Shown here piece by piece: positions 47,197-59,869 of a stretch of DNA of 64,000 nucleotides; position 1 is the stretch's first letter; the number at the start of each line of letters is the position of its first letter. Source of the DNA: Cymbidium sinense (lineage: Eukaryota > Streptophyta > Magnoliopsida > Asparagales > Orchidaceae); contig CM038228.1 in NCBI GenBank assembly GCA_021442155.1, forward strand, positions 85,886,114 to 85,950,113. Reading direction: 5' to 3'. The notes beneath the pieces are model-generated. The model did no database searches and was not told where the DNA came from. It worked only from the letters and a program-made list of their open reading frames with translations. The translations under genes and the position numbers were made by a program.

Positions 47197-48870
47197 ATCA
47201 TGTCAAAAAAATATATCTAAAATAAAAACATACGTAAGTCGAGGATCTCACCAACAAAAGCCTCTACTCAATCTGAGTCATGCTCTTTCTCGAATTAATA
47301 CATGTGAATATAACAAAGATGAGTAACCGCAGCTCAACAGGTTGCTCAAAATTTACTACTATTTTTAATACACAAAACAAAAAAAATTAGGTATTTGCAA
47401 AAAAAATTATTATTTTATTTAATAAAATCTATCTTAACTGAATTAAATAACATTTCAAAAAGTCACATGTTATATCTATTAAGTATAATATCAGTATAAA
47501 TATTAATATCTACATAGCATACGTTAAGCAATAGTATAAGCAATATTATATCAGAAATAAAATAAGACAACATGAAATATTAATTTATTTATTTAGACTA
47601 TTTCAAAAATTTTCTTTCACCCCTTACACTTCCACTTATACATCCATTTATTCATATTTCCTCTTTGCCCCTTATATTATCACTTTCACTTATTTACATC
47701 TATTTAGGCAATAAAATGCACATATGTATAATTTTATAAGTGCATAGACCCTTATAATTCCATTTGAATGCACATAACATATAACATACAGTCATCTAAC
47801 CGCATACACTTTCCTACATTTTTTTCCTTTTATACATATACTTTGATATTTAAACATTGGATATTATCATTTTCAATATATATAAATATCATTAAATATA
47901 TTGCAAAAATAAGAAAAATATCAGTGGGTACAACTAATAGTTTAAATTATAGGTAAATTTATGTGCATACATCAACAAAGATAATTTACAAAATTATTTA
48001 TATGTAATATCCAAAATAATATTTTGAAACGCTCAATATACACATAAAAAATACATAAAATATTATACAATACAAAAGACTGAAAATTTTTTTTTTTATG
48101 CCCAATATTATTCATTATATAACATATCAAAAGATATATGATAAAAAGTTTATAAATCTCCATAAATCAAAGTTTAAATAAAATCTAATTAAATAAAATA
48201 TGAAAAATACACACAAATGATAAAAGTAAAATTTGAAATAGATAAACAGTAGAATAAGTAAAGCGGAATAATTTTCTAGCTGGCTCGAAGGACAAAATGG
48301 GTCTAAGACCTCTAAATCCAAGTTTCTCTCTCCTCTGCCTTTCTTTCCACTCTTTCTCCTCTAAAAGTCTCTCTATTTAGGAAATGAAAAAATTGTGAGA
48401 ATGAAAAGTGGATTTGGATATTTTAAAATAATTTTTTTTAAATGACATATTATCTAAATTATTTTATTTTTATTAATACTTTTAATATAAACTCATATAA
48501 ACTCATTTAAATCTTGAAATTCTCAAATCCAAAAATTATGAAAATTAGTCAATAACTGAAACATGATGTTTAGAACACACCGGTGAAAACGATTTGTATT
48601 ATGGATACAAAAAAAAAAAAAACTTATTTTTATAAAGATGTACAAATTTTTCAAAGAAATCAACTTCAATAAGAAATATTTTCTTTTGTACTTATAATGC
48701 TCATAAAAATAGATAAAAATATACTTAAAATAAAATTAAGAGTGTTCTAGAACATGCTAAAAGTAGTTTGTGAATCTGAAATAAAATACATCTCAAAAAA
48801 TTAATTATAATATAATAAGATAAAATTCAATATGTCAAATTCTATCCAATCAAAATTATAAAAATCTAAA
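46950..48870 (-). mobile_element. Separate LTR copy of the chromovirus-type element
   Basis: It aligns loosely, in the same direction, with the LTRs at 51480-53105 and 57590-59740. Shared marks are AGATCTATTTGAAAA (46986), GAATTAATACATG (47293), the run of CTCTCTC-rich text near 48325-48360 and the later AATCAAC/ACATGATG block near 48560. It contains an (AAT)n microsatellite (47054-47094) and a (TA)n tract (47153-47193). It appears to be a solo LTR or a very decayed copy; ends are approximate and similarity is low. Confidence 0.5.
47054..47193. repeat. (AAT)n and (TA)n microsatellites
   Basis: About 13 AAT units lie at 47054-47094 and about 20 TA units at 47153-47193, separated by 58 bp of AT-rich sequence. 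Confidence 0.95.
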
Positions 48871-49614
48871 AAAAAAAATTAAACATAAAATTAACTCCTA
48901 AACTAAAAAAAAATTTTAGACACAATAAATATGTAAATATTATCAGATCCAATTATTATAGAACTAGTTGTCACATTTACTATCAGTGGACACTTCTTAT
49001 CATTGGTTACTCATTTTTTTCTCAATAATCCTTCGCTTTCCACTAGCATAATAAAATCCTTGAGATGAAGTGAAATTAAAAGCTGACATAACTGATCTTT
49101 AGGCCCTCTTAAGAGTATATAATATTTTCCTATTTGATGTACTAATCATTTATGGAGCATATCTCAATAATGTTTTGAAATTTCTCATATTAGTCATCAT
49201 CTTTTTTCCTTAATGTTAAATTTAAAAATTCTTATTTCATATATCTTGTAAAAGAAAAAATAAATTAATATCTAAACGCTTGCTCAAATTCATCTCTTTG
49301 GATTTGCCTTTAAATTTCCTTAAATATTAAGTTCTCCATTAAGGATCTATCTTATCTTTTAGAGGCTGTTTGGTTGCCTACATTTGGAATACAGTGTAAA
49401 AGGAATGCAGTATAAAATAAATTCAGTATAAAATGATTACTTTACAGTTGTTTGGTTGAAAGTTTTACAAATTCATGACTTTATTTTTTTATATTTGGTT
49501 GAAAAAAATATAATGTAAAAGAATCGAAGGTTTGATGTCAGCGGCAATGACATGATGGCCGGAGGCGGCCGGCGACGGATGGATACTGGCGGCAGTGGCG
49601 GCGCCTCATATCAT
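48871..49614. other. AT-rich intergenic DNA with a GGCTGTTTGGTT MITE end
   Basis: GAGGCTGTTTGGTTGCC at 49363 followed by several TTTGGTTGAAA repeats marks a MITE-like end. From 49530 a short G+C-rich island (GGCGGCCGGCGACGG) appears with no recognised function. No gene was found. Confidence 0.4.
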
Positions 49615-51046
49615 AGGTGTATTTGGAATTCACCCAAATCGGGCGAATTTCAAATACATCGAAAATAGCCTTTCTAATGTATTTGGAATACATTAAATTA
49701 CATTGAAAATTTATTTTACTTAGCAAAGTTATCAGTTGAAATCATTTACACAATCTGCACAAAATAGCCCCTTATAATACAAAGATCATTCAAGATATAT
49801 GCCTCTAAAATAACTTCAGAGAGAGAGAGAGAGAGAGAGAGAGAAATTTTTTCCTCCATATCAAGCCTTAGCCTGTCCGTTCCGAAATTCTCCCTGGGAG
49901 TGTCAATTTCGGGTCGGCGGGTTTAGTTTGGATATGACCCGAATTTGATCCAATCCGAATAAATTTGACCCAGACCCGACCCGTTTATTAAACGGGTCAA
50001 AAACGTTAACCCGAACCCAACTCGACTTCAACCCGATTGATCTGACATGACCTGAATGATCTATTTATATATGTATTTTAGGTTAAAATCGAGTCAAAAT
50101 TGAGTCAAATTTGGGTTTGTGGATAAAAATCCGGTCAATTTTGAGTCAAATTCGAGTTGGCATGACAAAATTATGTCAATTTCGGATTGGTGGGTCAACT
50201 CGAAGTCAACCCAAAATATTAAATGGGTCAATTTTTTCAAACCAAGCTCGACCCGAAAATTATTCTGGTCCATCTGAACTTGAATTTTTAGAGTCGGGTT
50301 CATGTCCAGTTGTCATATTATATCAATTTTTAACACCCCTACTCTCTTTCAGCTCCTTATTGCACTCTGTTGCTCTGAATATGTTCCGTCTTAATGCATA
50401 TTAATGTGTGCAATATAATATTGAAGGCCAGAATCCTTCACCAATGTTTGAAACAATATCAATCACTCCATATGCTCCTCTAAGTGGAGAAAGACAAATG
50501 CTTGATACAATACAATAATTGGATGAATGTTGAATTAATTATTTAAATAATAAAATAAAATATACTTCAAAATAAATAATTTTAATTATAAAAATTAATA
50601 TAAAATTTAAAAAGGAATGGTTGATATCACGTTGATAATTGAAGCCAAAGTACTTGGCAACTTCTTTTTGCTAGTTGGGACGCTCAACTTCTATATCCAA
50701 TTAGTGGATAGTCAACCTTTTTTTAAAAAAAAATTAAATGTATTTAGGATTAATTTTTATTTTATTATCTATTTATTTTTTATTTTCTTTATTTATATTT
50801 TGATATGAAAGTAAATATAATGGTAAAGTTATTGTAAGTAAAGTAACTTTTTAAAAAAATGTTGTGAGGGTTAGAAATATTTTTTTTAAAACTTCAAACA
50901 ACAACTTTTTGATATTCGCCACACACTAACAATTTTGATTCTCAAAAGTAAATTTTAATGTAAAATTTTCTAAAAAATAACCAAATACAATTGTGGCAAC
51001 TTTCTAAAAAACAAAGCAACCAGAAATATGTTCCAAATACACCCTT
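49615..51046. mobile_element. Possible TIR element AGGTGTATTTGGAA...TTCCAAATACACCC
   Basis: AGGTGTATTTGGAATTCACC at 49615 is matched in reverse by GTTCCAAATACACCCTT at 51029-51045. The interior holds a (GA)n run (49818-49842), the GGGTC-rich element at 49893-50338, which would then be nested, and AT-rich sequence. The pairing could be coincidence among related MITE ends, so the extent is tentative. Confidence 0.3.
49893..50338. mobile_element. MITE/hAT-like element with dense GGGTC/GACCC motifs
   Basis: The ends are GGGAGTGTCAATTTCGGGTC and the reverse of ATCAATTTTTAACACCCC. Inside about 445 bp are more than ten copies of GACCCG, CGGGTC, GGGTCAA or GAGTCAA in both orientations. Such dense motifs, probably transposase-binding sites, and a GGGGTGTnAA-type end are common to plant hAT non-autonomous elements. 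The two short frames here (50094-50303 minus, 50111-50404 plus) result from the repeats. Confidence 0.6.
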
Positions 51047-51479
51047 AATTTGTCTCCTACGCTTCTTCCTTATTGCTTTTATCTCAAAACTATAGTGAGA
51101 AAGGATAAATGAAGGAGTTGAGATTGACTATTTTTTTATATTACTTGAAATAAAATCTCCACCTTAGGAGATAAGTAATAACAAAAAACATAGAAGTGTT
51201 TCCTTTTGTTTAAATGAATATATATCCCTTGTTTGGAGAGTGCCATATCAAGCTAGGGAAAGTAGATCCATTTCTTTTTCATTTATTTGAAAAGTACCAC
51301 ATCTTGATCCTCTCTTCCTAGTTAAGTAATTTACTTCCATTGTATAATGTTTTCTTATGTGTCTCCATTAATTTTATGGAGCCCTAGAAGGACCTATAGA
51401 TAGTGGCTAGAATAAATTATTATTTCTCTAAAGTCACACATTTTTTGATTTTTATTCATTATTATAAAAAAAATGAAAT
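51047..51479. other. AT-rich intergenic DNA
   Basis: No feature was recognised on either strand. Confidence 0.45.
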
Positions 51480-52586
51480 TAGAAATAAAAATTAAGGGTG
51501 AACATCAACAACTCAAAACTTACACAAAACCTATAATAAATTTTAATGTACAAAAGGAAAAGTAATGTGCATGTTAATCTATTATAACAACATAAATATT
51601 AAAACATGTCTAATATTTTGTTATATCAAATCTAATATGTTAGTACATAATTTAGTATTAAAGAAATACATCATAAATTATAGTATAAAATTCACATATT
51701 TATATAACATTTGTATCACAGTCGATAACTAAAATTCTTAAAACACATCATATTTATTTCACTGACTAGCTCAAGTACTTCACAAACATATTGTCAAGAC
51801 ATTATACCACCTCATATTCTTACACGTTTATTCTAATACTCATTCAAAGTCTTATATTTCACTATGCATAGTTTGGTTCATTTGTTTTGGCCCTTGTATT
51901 TTTGTATGAGCACACATTTTATTTAGGTCCTTATGTCATCTAGCATGTTAGTACATAGGAAATCCACAACCAACTTATCAATTAAAAAAGCATTTTAATG
52001 CATAAAATATTAACATATTCATATAGATTAAGCAATCTATTAATAAATATTAGTAATTTATGTCAAGTCACAGTAGTGTATAAGAATTTTTATACATGAC
52101 AAAATAGTAGACTTGCAAAATTTATTAGTATACTTAATTTAATATTCATGAATTGCAAAATATGATTATAGATAACATTATAGCATTAGTATTATTCTCT
52201 TAATATACTATAATATTTTTGTATCAATTTTTAAAAGTCTCTATATATCCAAAAAATTCACATAACTTTAAACATGTGGTTTAAAACCTAATATAATTAT
52301 ACTAATATGTGTAGAATAGATATAACAATATTATATTAAAAGTTACATTATGAATATTTTTCTTAGGCATCGAGGTATATTAATTATTGTAATATTTGTT
52401 CACATTGAGTATAATAAATTTTGCAAAAAGTAAACACATGTAAATTAAAATTAAACTAGGATAATAATAGCTTATCTTGTGTAGATCAAATTTTTTAATT
52501 TACCCATTTAACAAAAACAACATTTATACTCTCAATCTCTCTCTCCCTCTCACTCAGTAACACACCCACACACACACACACACACA

Positions 52587-52618
<32 letters not shown>

Positions 52619-53105
52619 ATGGAAGGTGATTTAACATTTATATAAAAATATTAAAATAAAGTTAAGGTATTTTTATAATTAAGAAATTATGTCATTTTAA
52701 TTATAAATTCCATGTAATTTTTTTTTATAACTTGATACTTAGAACTCTAAAACTTATAAAAAAATAGTCATTAAATAATACATCATGTGTAAAATGCATT
52801 ATAGAAATAATTTGCAAAATTTTCATCATTATATGGTTTTATAAAATCTACTTATACTAACATATATAAATTCTTTAAAGAATTTAAATGAGATAAGCAA
52901 CCTTGTGTTTTTATACCTACAATGTCTATTAAAACAAAACAAATTCATAAAAATGAGTATTGGATGTTGTATAATGTGGTGAATATAGTTTTCAAATCAA
53001 ACTTTAAGGAAGTTTTGAAAATCAATTGAATATTGTATGTCAATTCTATTCTTACATAAATTCAAGAAAGTCATATCAATGTCCTTAAATAATATTTTTG
53101 TATTT
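51480..53105 (-). repeat. 3' LTR of the chromovirus-type element
   Basis: It is aligned by eye to the right-hand copy and includes a (CA)n(CT)n microsatellite (52567-52614) where the other copies carry a CT-rich stretch, suggesting the microsatellite grew from it. A TG start on the minus strand may be TGATATGAC at 53078. AT content is very high and no gene is present. Confidence 0.55.
52567..52614. repeat. (CA)n(CT)n microsatellite
   Basis: About 10 CA units run directly into about 13 CT units. Confidence 0.97.
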
Positions 53106-53219
53106 TTATCCTAAGACTAATTCACTAACTTAAAATTTCAAAGGAATCATAAGATTTCTATTGTTTGTCTTATGCTACTCTTATTTTTTTCTCTAATTTA
53201 TCTTATCTTTTCATTAGCA

Positions 53220-53400
53220 TCGTCTATGAAATATGGTCTAAAAATTCTTTTAGATTAAAGTATCCAATACTTATGATCATATAAAGCCTTATATGGTGTT
53301 ATTCCAATGCAAAACTGAAAATTATTATTATAAGCTAGCATAATCAAAATTATATGATCCTAGTTGCCTTCTCCAAAATCAAGTAATCGCAATCTTTATA
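53220..53400 (-). pseudogene. Integrase fragment of chromovirus-type pol
   Basis: Minus-strand translation gives ILIMLAYNNNFQFCIGITP followed by YKALYDHKYW. It corresponds to the integrase core end of Del/Tekay-like elements, where the family reads A-Y-N-N-S then IG-x-x-P-x-E-ALYGR. The final catalytic glutamate of the family is a lysine here (YKALYD), and stops follow. Confidence 0.75.
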
Positions 53401-53729
53401 AATTTTTAAGAACTTAAATGATTGTCTTGGACAAATCATTTTTTTATTATTAAAAAGTTATACTGAGGTTTAACATAACCCCTAAACCCTCTTAGGCACC
53501 TCTCTATAGTTTGAAACTGAATCTACAATCATGATAAAAATAATAATAATAAACTTTGGGATTTCATGTAGTTTGATAATTTCATACATATATAGCTTTG
53601 CTAATCTCTCAAATGAATTGTTTATCATATAGAAAAAATAATTCTATCTCTATCAATTAATCAATCAATCATAGCCCATACAATATTATGCCCTTACTCA
53701 TACCTAAAAAAAATCTCATAATAAATTAT

Positions 53730-53968
53730 AGGAAATTTACATATACAACACATAATTCTTATGCATTTACATATCTAACATCTAAAATTTGATATTTATA
53801 AAATAACACTTTTTTATGAATGAAGAGGTGCATTTTACTCTAAAACGTTAATTATGGTGTTATTTTTGATGTAATATTAAATATTTGAGTTCTATTTATG
53901 TAAAAATTAAGCTTTGGTGTATGGTATGTAAATCTATAAGAATTGTGTGCTAAGTATGTAAATGCCTC
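53730..53968. mobile_element. MITE with ~45-bp inverted ends, copy 2
   Basis: The left end GGAAATTTACATATACAACA then TAATTCTTATGCATTTACATAT is mirrored by the right end GGTATGTAAATCTATAAGAA then TTGTGTGCTAAGTATGTAAATG. Length and interior (AACACTTTTTTATG, TTTATGTAAAAATTAA) match copy 1 at 45690. It sits inside the chromovirus relic, so it inserted after that element. Confidence 0.8.
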
Positions 53969-54829
53969 AAAATCTATCATGACTTCATCTTGCTTTCACT
54001 CAAGAATAGGCAAAGGTTGTAATAAATTATTACATATCTAGTGTTTTACTTTCACAATTTAATAAGCCTCACATTGTAATAAAATTCAATCACCTCTCTT
54101 TTGAATCAAGGCGTCTAGAATATCAATTTAAATTATGATACATTTTCTTATTTTGAGGATGAATTGTATATTTAATTAGAATAAATATTAATGCTATCAT
54201 GAAGATACTAAATATTAGTATCATAATCCTATATCTTAGATTCAACTTCTTTTGAGGGAAAATATACTTCATATTTTGATAATTAGTATAAATCGCATAA
54301 CTCATTCTATATAAACAATGCATTCTATCTTTAAATACAACAATAATGGTTGATAAATTCAAATTGTGTGTAAAATAATTTTTTTTATATTCATTTTAAT
54401 ATTTATAAGCATAAGTAATTACTCTACCTTATTACATCAATACACAACCCAAGTCATTCAATAATGCATCATTAAAGAATGAAATACTTCAATACCATAT
54501 AGAATAATCAAAATAAGTGCTAAAACTAAGAAACTCTTTAATCTCTAGAGGTTATCATCACAATTTGCTATTTAATTAAATGGTATCACCTTCTATTAAT
54601 AGAATCATAACATGTGAATAAATCTAATAAACTTTCTATAATAATCAACCATATCAAGAAAGCTATGCATCGTAGATATGGTAGTGTGCCTTGACTAATA
54701 AAAAATAGCTTGAAACTATTGGGAATACATATATAACACATCACCAATCACAACATATCTTAGAAATGCTACACTTAATTAAAACTCCTACTTCAAGAAC
54801 TTTGTATATAATATATGCTACCTTAAATT

Positions 54830-54980
54830 ATTTAACATTTGTTTTAAATGAGTTGCATGATTATTTTTTATCTTTGAATACATCAATATATATTCAATAT
54901 TACTAATAACAAACTAATATACATATAGTGTCTTTTCCTCCTTCCTTACAAATAATATATGTACTTCTAATTATGAATAT
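54830..54980 (-). pseudogene. Reverse-transcriptase fragments of chromovirus-type pol
   Basis: Two joined pieces are readable on the minus strand: ILFVRKEEKTLYVY (about 54975-54930), matching the family's LFVKKKDG-TLR block, and ILMYSKIKNNHATHLKQM (about 54895-54835), matching DDILVYS-K-EEH-HL. They lie much closer than normal, so some 90 codons of the palm including the YVDD box have been deleted. An adjoining stretch (about 54830-54730) reads KFLK then VAFLRYVV, like the following family block. Confidence 0.75.
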
Positions 54981-54999
54981 ACATTGGACCAAATAAAGC

Positions 55000-57589
55000 T
55001 TATGTCTACTTACCCTTGCAACTAAACTTTATCTCCTATGACTTAGATGCCTTTTATGAGAGAGTTCAATAAAAAAAAGGATATATCAGGTAGTATCTCA
55101 AAGCAAAACTCCACTTTTATATCATAAGGTAAACTTACATTCTCCTCATAAGAAGTATCAGAAAAATCTCTTGCCGTTAGAATTTATGTAGTCACCCTTG
55201 AAGTCTTACTATTATCTCATATGTGAGCAAGAAATATAAAATTTTACTTCTTTCTAGTCTATCAGTCAGTAAGGTATTGATATAAATGATGACAACACTT
55301 TTCTAACTCCCTGAAAATAAATACTCATCACCCACAAGTAATGTCACTTTTTTATACAATCAATGTGATTACCATATCTATTCAATCAATTCATCTACAA
55401 GAAAAATAAAAAACTCAATCAAATGTAACACAATTAATTTAGAATTTAATATCTTCTAGAAAATCTTAATTTCACAAGCAGATGTATAACTCATTAACTT
55501 ATAACCTTTAATAAGCAAAATAATATATAAATTGTACTATAATATAATTGAAGATATATTTGATAACATGAAATTAAAAAATTCTCTATTATAAAGAAAT
55601 GACTAATCTCACAATCAAACAAAATTTTACATATGTGCATCACAATGCTGCATGCATCCATAGTTTTCTATTGAGTCAAATTATACACCCTTGTTGGTAA
55701 TGAAACTATAACATTTAAGGTAATAGACTCCTGACTCTCCTTAAGCTACCTTCTAATAAAGTTTCGTCTACATTTACTTAAAGACACCTCGTTAAAAGCT
55801 TTAGTTTTGATTGTACTCATCTCTACATCTAGCTAAAGGTCCTCAGCTTAAATATTTAATCTCACTTATGATTCCTTTTATGGAAAATTTGCTACCTTTA
55901 TGTCTAGCTTGGCCACATCTAAATTATTATCTTATAGTCATAAATCATCTTATATCATCGACCTTATTGTCTCCTCCCACAATACACATATGCAAGTACA
56001 CTACTAATAAATGCTTCTAAACCACTACTAAAAAATATTTTTGAGTCCTTCTTAGAATCTTACTATTCAAATTGACTTCTCTTTCCATTAATACCATTTT
56101 TGAATGTCTCCCTGTCAAACCACTTTCTACTAGCATGCTATTTCAACCAAGTTAATGTCAGAACATTCTCCATCAATCTCATCTTCTCCAACACTTAATA
56201 TAATTTTTAATCTAGAATGGGATAAGTGAGTGCCTCCGAGTGTTCCCATGTTTTTACAAGAATTTGTAATACTTCTCCACTAAAGTGCTGACTAACAATA
56301 TGACATATCTTACTAGTATAGTAAATTTAATCTCATGTTGCATTACTATCTTATTTTATTACACTATCTTAATAAAAGATTTTACATCTATTACTTAGCG
56401 TTAAATAAGGTACAAATCACCCTCTAAAGCATTATGAGTTTTTTCCCCAAGTAATCATGATTTTCAATTTTCCTCGAAACTTCTACTGTTGTTAAAACTA
56501 CTAATGCTCTACCTCTCTATCAAATTAAATCATTTCTAAGAACCCCTTATAATTTTCTAGCCATTTTATTTCATTAAATGTATTCATCAATTGCAATAAC
56601 TAATGTTGTTCAAGGTTGATGACTATTTTTGGAACATGTGGAGTGACATAAATTTAATTAAAAGGGCTTTTCCAAGAGGCTTGGGGAAGTGATATAAGGT
56701 TTAGAGAGTAATACTTCAAGTATATTTAAATTTTGAGTTATTATAGTGATCATCTAGTACAAAAAAATGGTTTAGTCTAGAATCTATAATGTCTCCTTAC
56801 AAAATGTAGTTCAATAAAGATAAATCACCTAGGACTTGGAATAAACTGGGGATGATAGAGAAATGCATACACTTTATATACAAATAGTTTTAGAAATTTT
56901 CAATGAGTTTAGATAATTTTTTAGATTTTCTTTTATGATTGGATTAGGGTAAAGCCTATCAGACCAATAGGCTAGAAGAAGGTTTAGAATTTTGAAAAGT
57001 GGTATAAATCTAAAGCATAATTACTTGAAAAACATGTAAGTAGAACTATAATGTCTCTACTATAGATTTAGAGTTTACCAAAGGTTTTTTTTTATTTGAA
57101 TTTAGGAACACTAAACATAATTTAAAACTAGACTTGGTCTAGTTCTTCAAGTCATTAGTCAACACCTTTAAAAATAAAAATCAAGTGTAATTTATGGGGA
57201 TTTTGTAAAGAAATTATTTTTCTTAGATTGAGCAAAGTAAGAACTAATCATAAGAAATCTCATAAAAAAGCACAAAAAATAAAGAATCACTCACCAAAGT
57301 GATTTGTAGAAAAGATCACCCAATCTTCCTTTGGGTTGGCTAGTCACCAAACCTCCAATAAATGGATTCCTCGACAAGTTTTCTTCAAGCAAAAGTCAAT
57401 AAAAGCATTCATTCTATAAAACTAATATAACAAAATACAGCCTCAAATAAAAGAGATTTAAAATTTCAAATAAATGAAGGAGAAGTTAGGACAAAGAGGG
57501 ATCGACTCACAATCATATCAAAACTATTCTAATATAATCACCGAACACTCATCTTCCTGGTCAACAACAATTTAATAAAAATATAATTA
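55000..57589 (-). pseudogene. Protease/gag region and leader of the chromovirus-type element, unrecognisable
   Basis: By position this should hold gag and protease. A minus-strand run near 55340-55290 (beginning GTGACATTACTTGTGGGTGA) lies where protease is expected, but no active-site motif could be read. The rest is AT-rich with dense stops. The plus-strand frame 55811-56020 has no family resemblance. From about 57100 to 57589 the sequence is probably the leader next to the LTR. Confidence 0.35.
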
Positions 57590-59740
57590 TTTTTTTTGTA
57601 AATAATTATATTTCTATTCATTTAAATGAATCTTTCATCATAATCAAAATCTAAATTAAAAAAAATTAAATATTTGAATTTTAAAAATAAATTTTTGAAC
57701 AATAATAATTATCACACAAGATCATAACAAATATATAGTCTTGCACATGATGTTCACATAATTGAAATAAATTTCAAGTAAAATGTAATTTTTTTTAAGA
57801 TCTTCATTTTCTCCTAGTGATTGGATCTCCATGCTTGCTTCATCTTTTCTTGCTTGAACATTAATAGTGGGTTATTTCTCCTTGCATTAGCACCCATGCC
57901 ACATTAGAGGTTTAGCTATACCCTAAAATAACCATAAAATATTTTTAGATGTCTTTCTCTCGCCTCCACGTGATGTAAATAAAGGTTAAAAAATAAATCC
58001 AAGCTACCCAATCTCTATCAATCATCTACGGATCAATCATATGGATTTATCACTAATCAATTCTTCTCAATTTATTGCTCAATATGCCAAAAATATCATC
58101 TTTTATCAAAATGGTATAGCTCTTACATCTAAGTGGATCAAGTCATGATAGACAAACAAAAGATATTATTTAAAATCTATTTGAAAAGAATTCACTTTCA
58201 TCATTAGAATAACAAAGCAAAAGCATCAACATCATTTTATTTCATATCATAAAACTATATAATAAAGAAAGTCTATATATAATAATCATGGTGTATATAT
58301 TTCAATTCATCTATAGTATAATATTCATTATAGTATATATTTCAATTCAAATAAAGTTCATACTTATAAACTAATAACCTTTACCTTAATTAATCTACTC
58401 CTTTTTTCTTTTGTTCTTTGGAATTAATACATGCAGATAATAGTTTATTATATTTTAATGTACAAATGAAAAGCAATGTGTATGCTAATTCATTAGCACT
58501 TCATAAATAATAAAGCATATTTTAACTAAAAAAAAAGTATATGATAGTGCCTACAAATAGTGATACTAAATATAATATCTTAATATATATCAAAAATTTA
58601 TTATATCAAGTTTATTATATTTGTATAAAAAGTATCTTTAAAGGCTAGAATTTTCTTAAGCAAATATTTTATAACACACTGATATAGATTAATTAATATT
58701 TTTATTAATGTGTATAATCTATACCATGTCACAACAATGTCAAAGAAATCACATATATAATAAAATAGCAAAATTTATATGACCTATGAATATTCTTAAT
58801 TTAGTGTACATGAATCATAAAATATGTCTATGGACAACATTTATAGTATATGTATTGGGCTCTAGATATATTATAATAAATTTTATTAATATTTAAATGC
58901 TTGCTAAAAAACTCAAAATATCATATAATTTGAAATACCTAGTAATAATTCACTATGATTATATCAATATGTATAAAATAATTAGAATAATAATACTTTA
59001 AATGCTTGGGTATTAAGATATTTTAATTTTTATAAAGTTTATACAAATTAAAAATAATTAATTTCACAAAAAATAAAATCATTAAAGTTTAAAGTTGGGT
59101 AAAGATAGCCTACATTATTTAGATCAACTTCCCATCTAACTTGCTTTACAAAAATGAGCATAAAATTCTCAAACTCTAGCTTTCTCTCTCCAATCTCTCC
59201 CTCTCATTAACTCCTCTCATGGCTTAAAAAGGAGGAATGGGATAAAAATGAAGTTATACAAGGAAGTTTAATATTTTTATATAATAAAATCAAAGATACA
59301 ATTAATATATTTTTATAACAAAAGAAATTATTTAATTTTAATTATAAATTCCATGCAAATCAATTTGCAACTTGAAATTTAGGGCACAAAAATATTATAA
59401 AAAATATTCATAAAATAATACATCATGTCTAAAATGTATATGTGAAAGAAATTAACAAAAAACTTAGTAGACGATTTAAAAAAATATACTTACATCAACA
59501 TATATAATTACATAAGAAAACTTTAATTTCTATACCCACAATGCCAATAAAAAAACATTTATAAAATAGTAAATTGAAGGCTTTATAATGTGATGCCAAC
59601 AAATCTCAAATGATATTTGAAATGAGTCTAAAAAATATATTTGAAAATTATAGATCAATTTCATTCTCAAAATAATTTAAGAGAACCACATCATTGTCCT
59701 TGGATAATCTTTTTTTATACTTATTTGAATATTAAAATAA
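57590..59740 (-). repeat. 5' LTR of the chromovirus-type element
   Basis: It is the right-hand LTR, longer at its left side than the recognised part of the 3' LTR. It contains CCTCCACGTGATGTAAATAA (57965) and the CTCTCTCTCCAATCTCTCCC tract (59183) that corresponds to the microsatellite in the other LTR. On the minus strand it may start at TGATGTGG (59693) or a few tens of bases beyond. Confidence 0.5.
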
Positions 59741-59869
59741 TTCAAAATAAAAATTAAGAGATGTATTATAGTAATAAACACACTAAACATTTATATGTAA
59801 AAATAATCTAAAAGCAAATAAGAATTAAAGAATATCATAAAAATTTAACTAGATAGTATATGATTATTA

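Larger units (their letters stand above)
51480..59740 (-). mobile_element. Decayed chromovirus-type Ty3/gypsy retrotransposon
   Basis: The element is read on the minus strand. Two similar flanks, 51480-53105 and about 57590-59740, look like its LTRs: shared marks include ATTTTAATGTACAAA (51540, 58453), ATTATAAATTCCATG (52700, 59341), AATAATACATCATGT (52774, 59414) and TGTCCTT near both right ends. Between them are reverse transcriptase and integrase scraps (listed separately) in the right order. Similarity between LTRs is low and all frames are broken, so the insertion is old. The interior is only about 4.5 kb, so parts have been deleted. Gag was not identified with confidence. Limits are good to perhaps 100 bp. 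Confidence 0.65.

Noticed and set aside
48127..48321. Minus-strand hydrophobic frame resembling a small membrane protein
   Set aside because: Phe/Tyr/Leu-rich frames are expected from AT-rich DNA; the stretch belongs to a decayed LTR.
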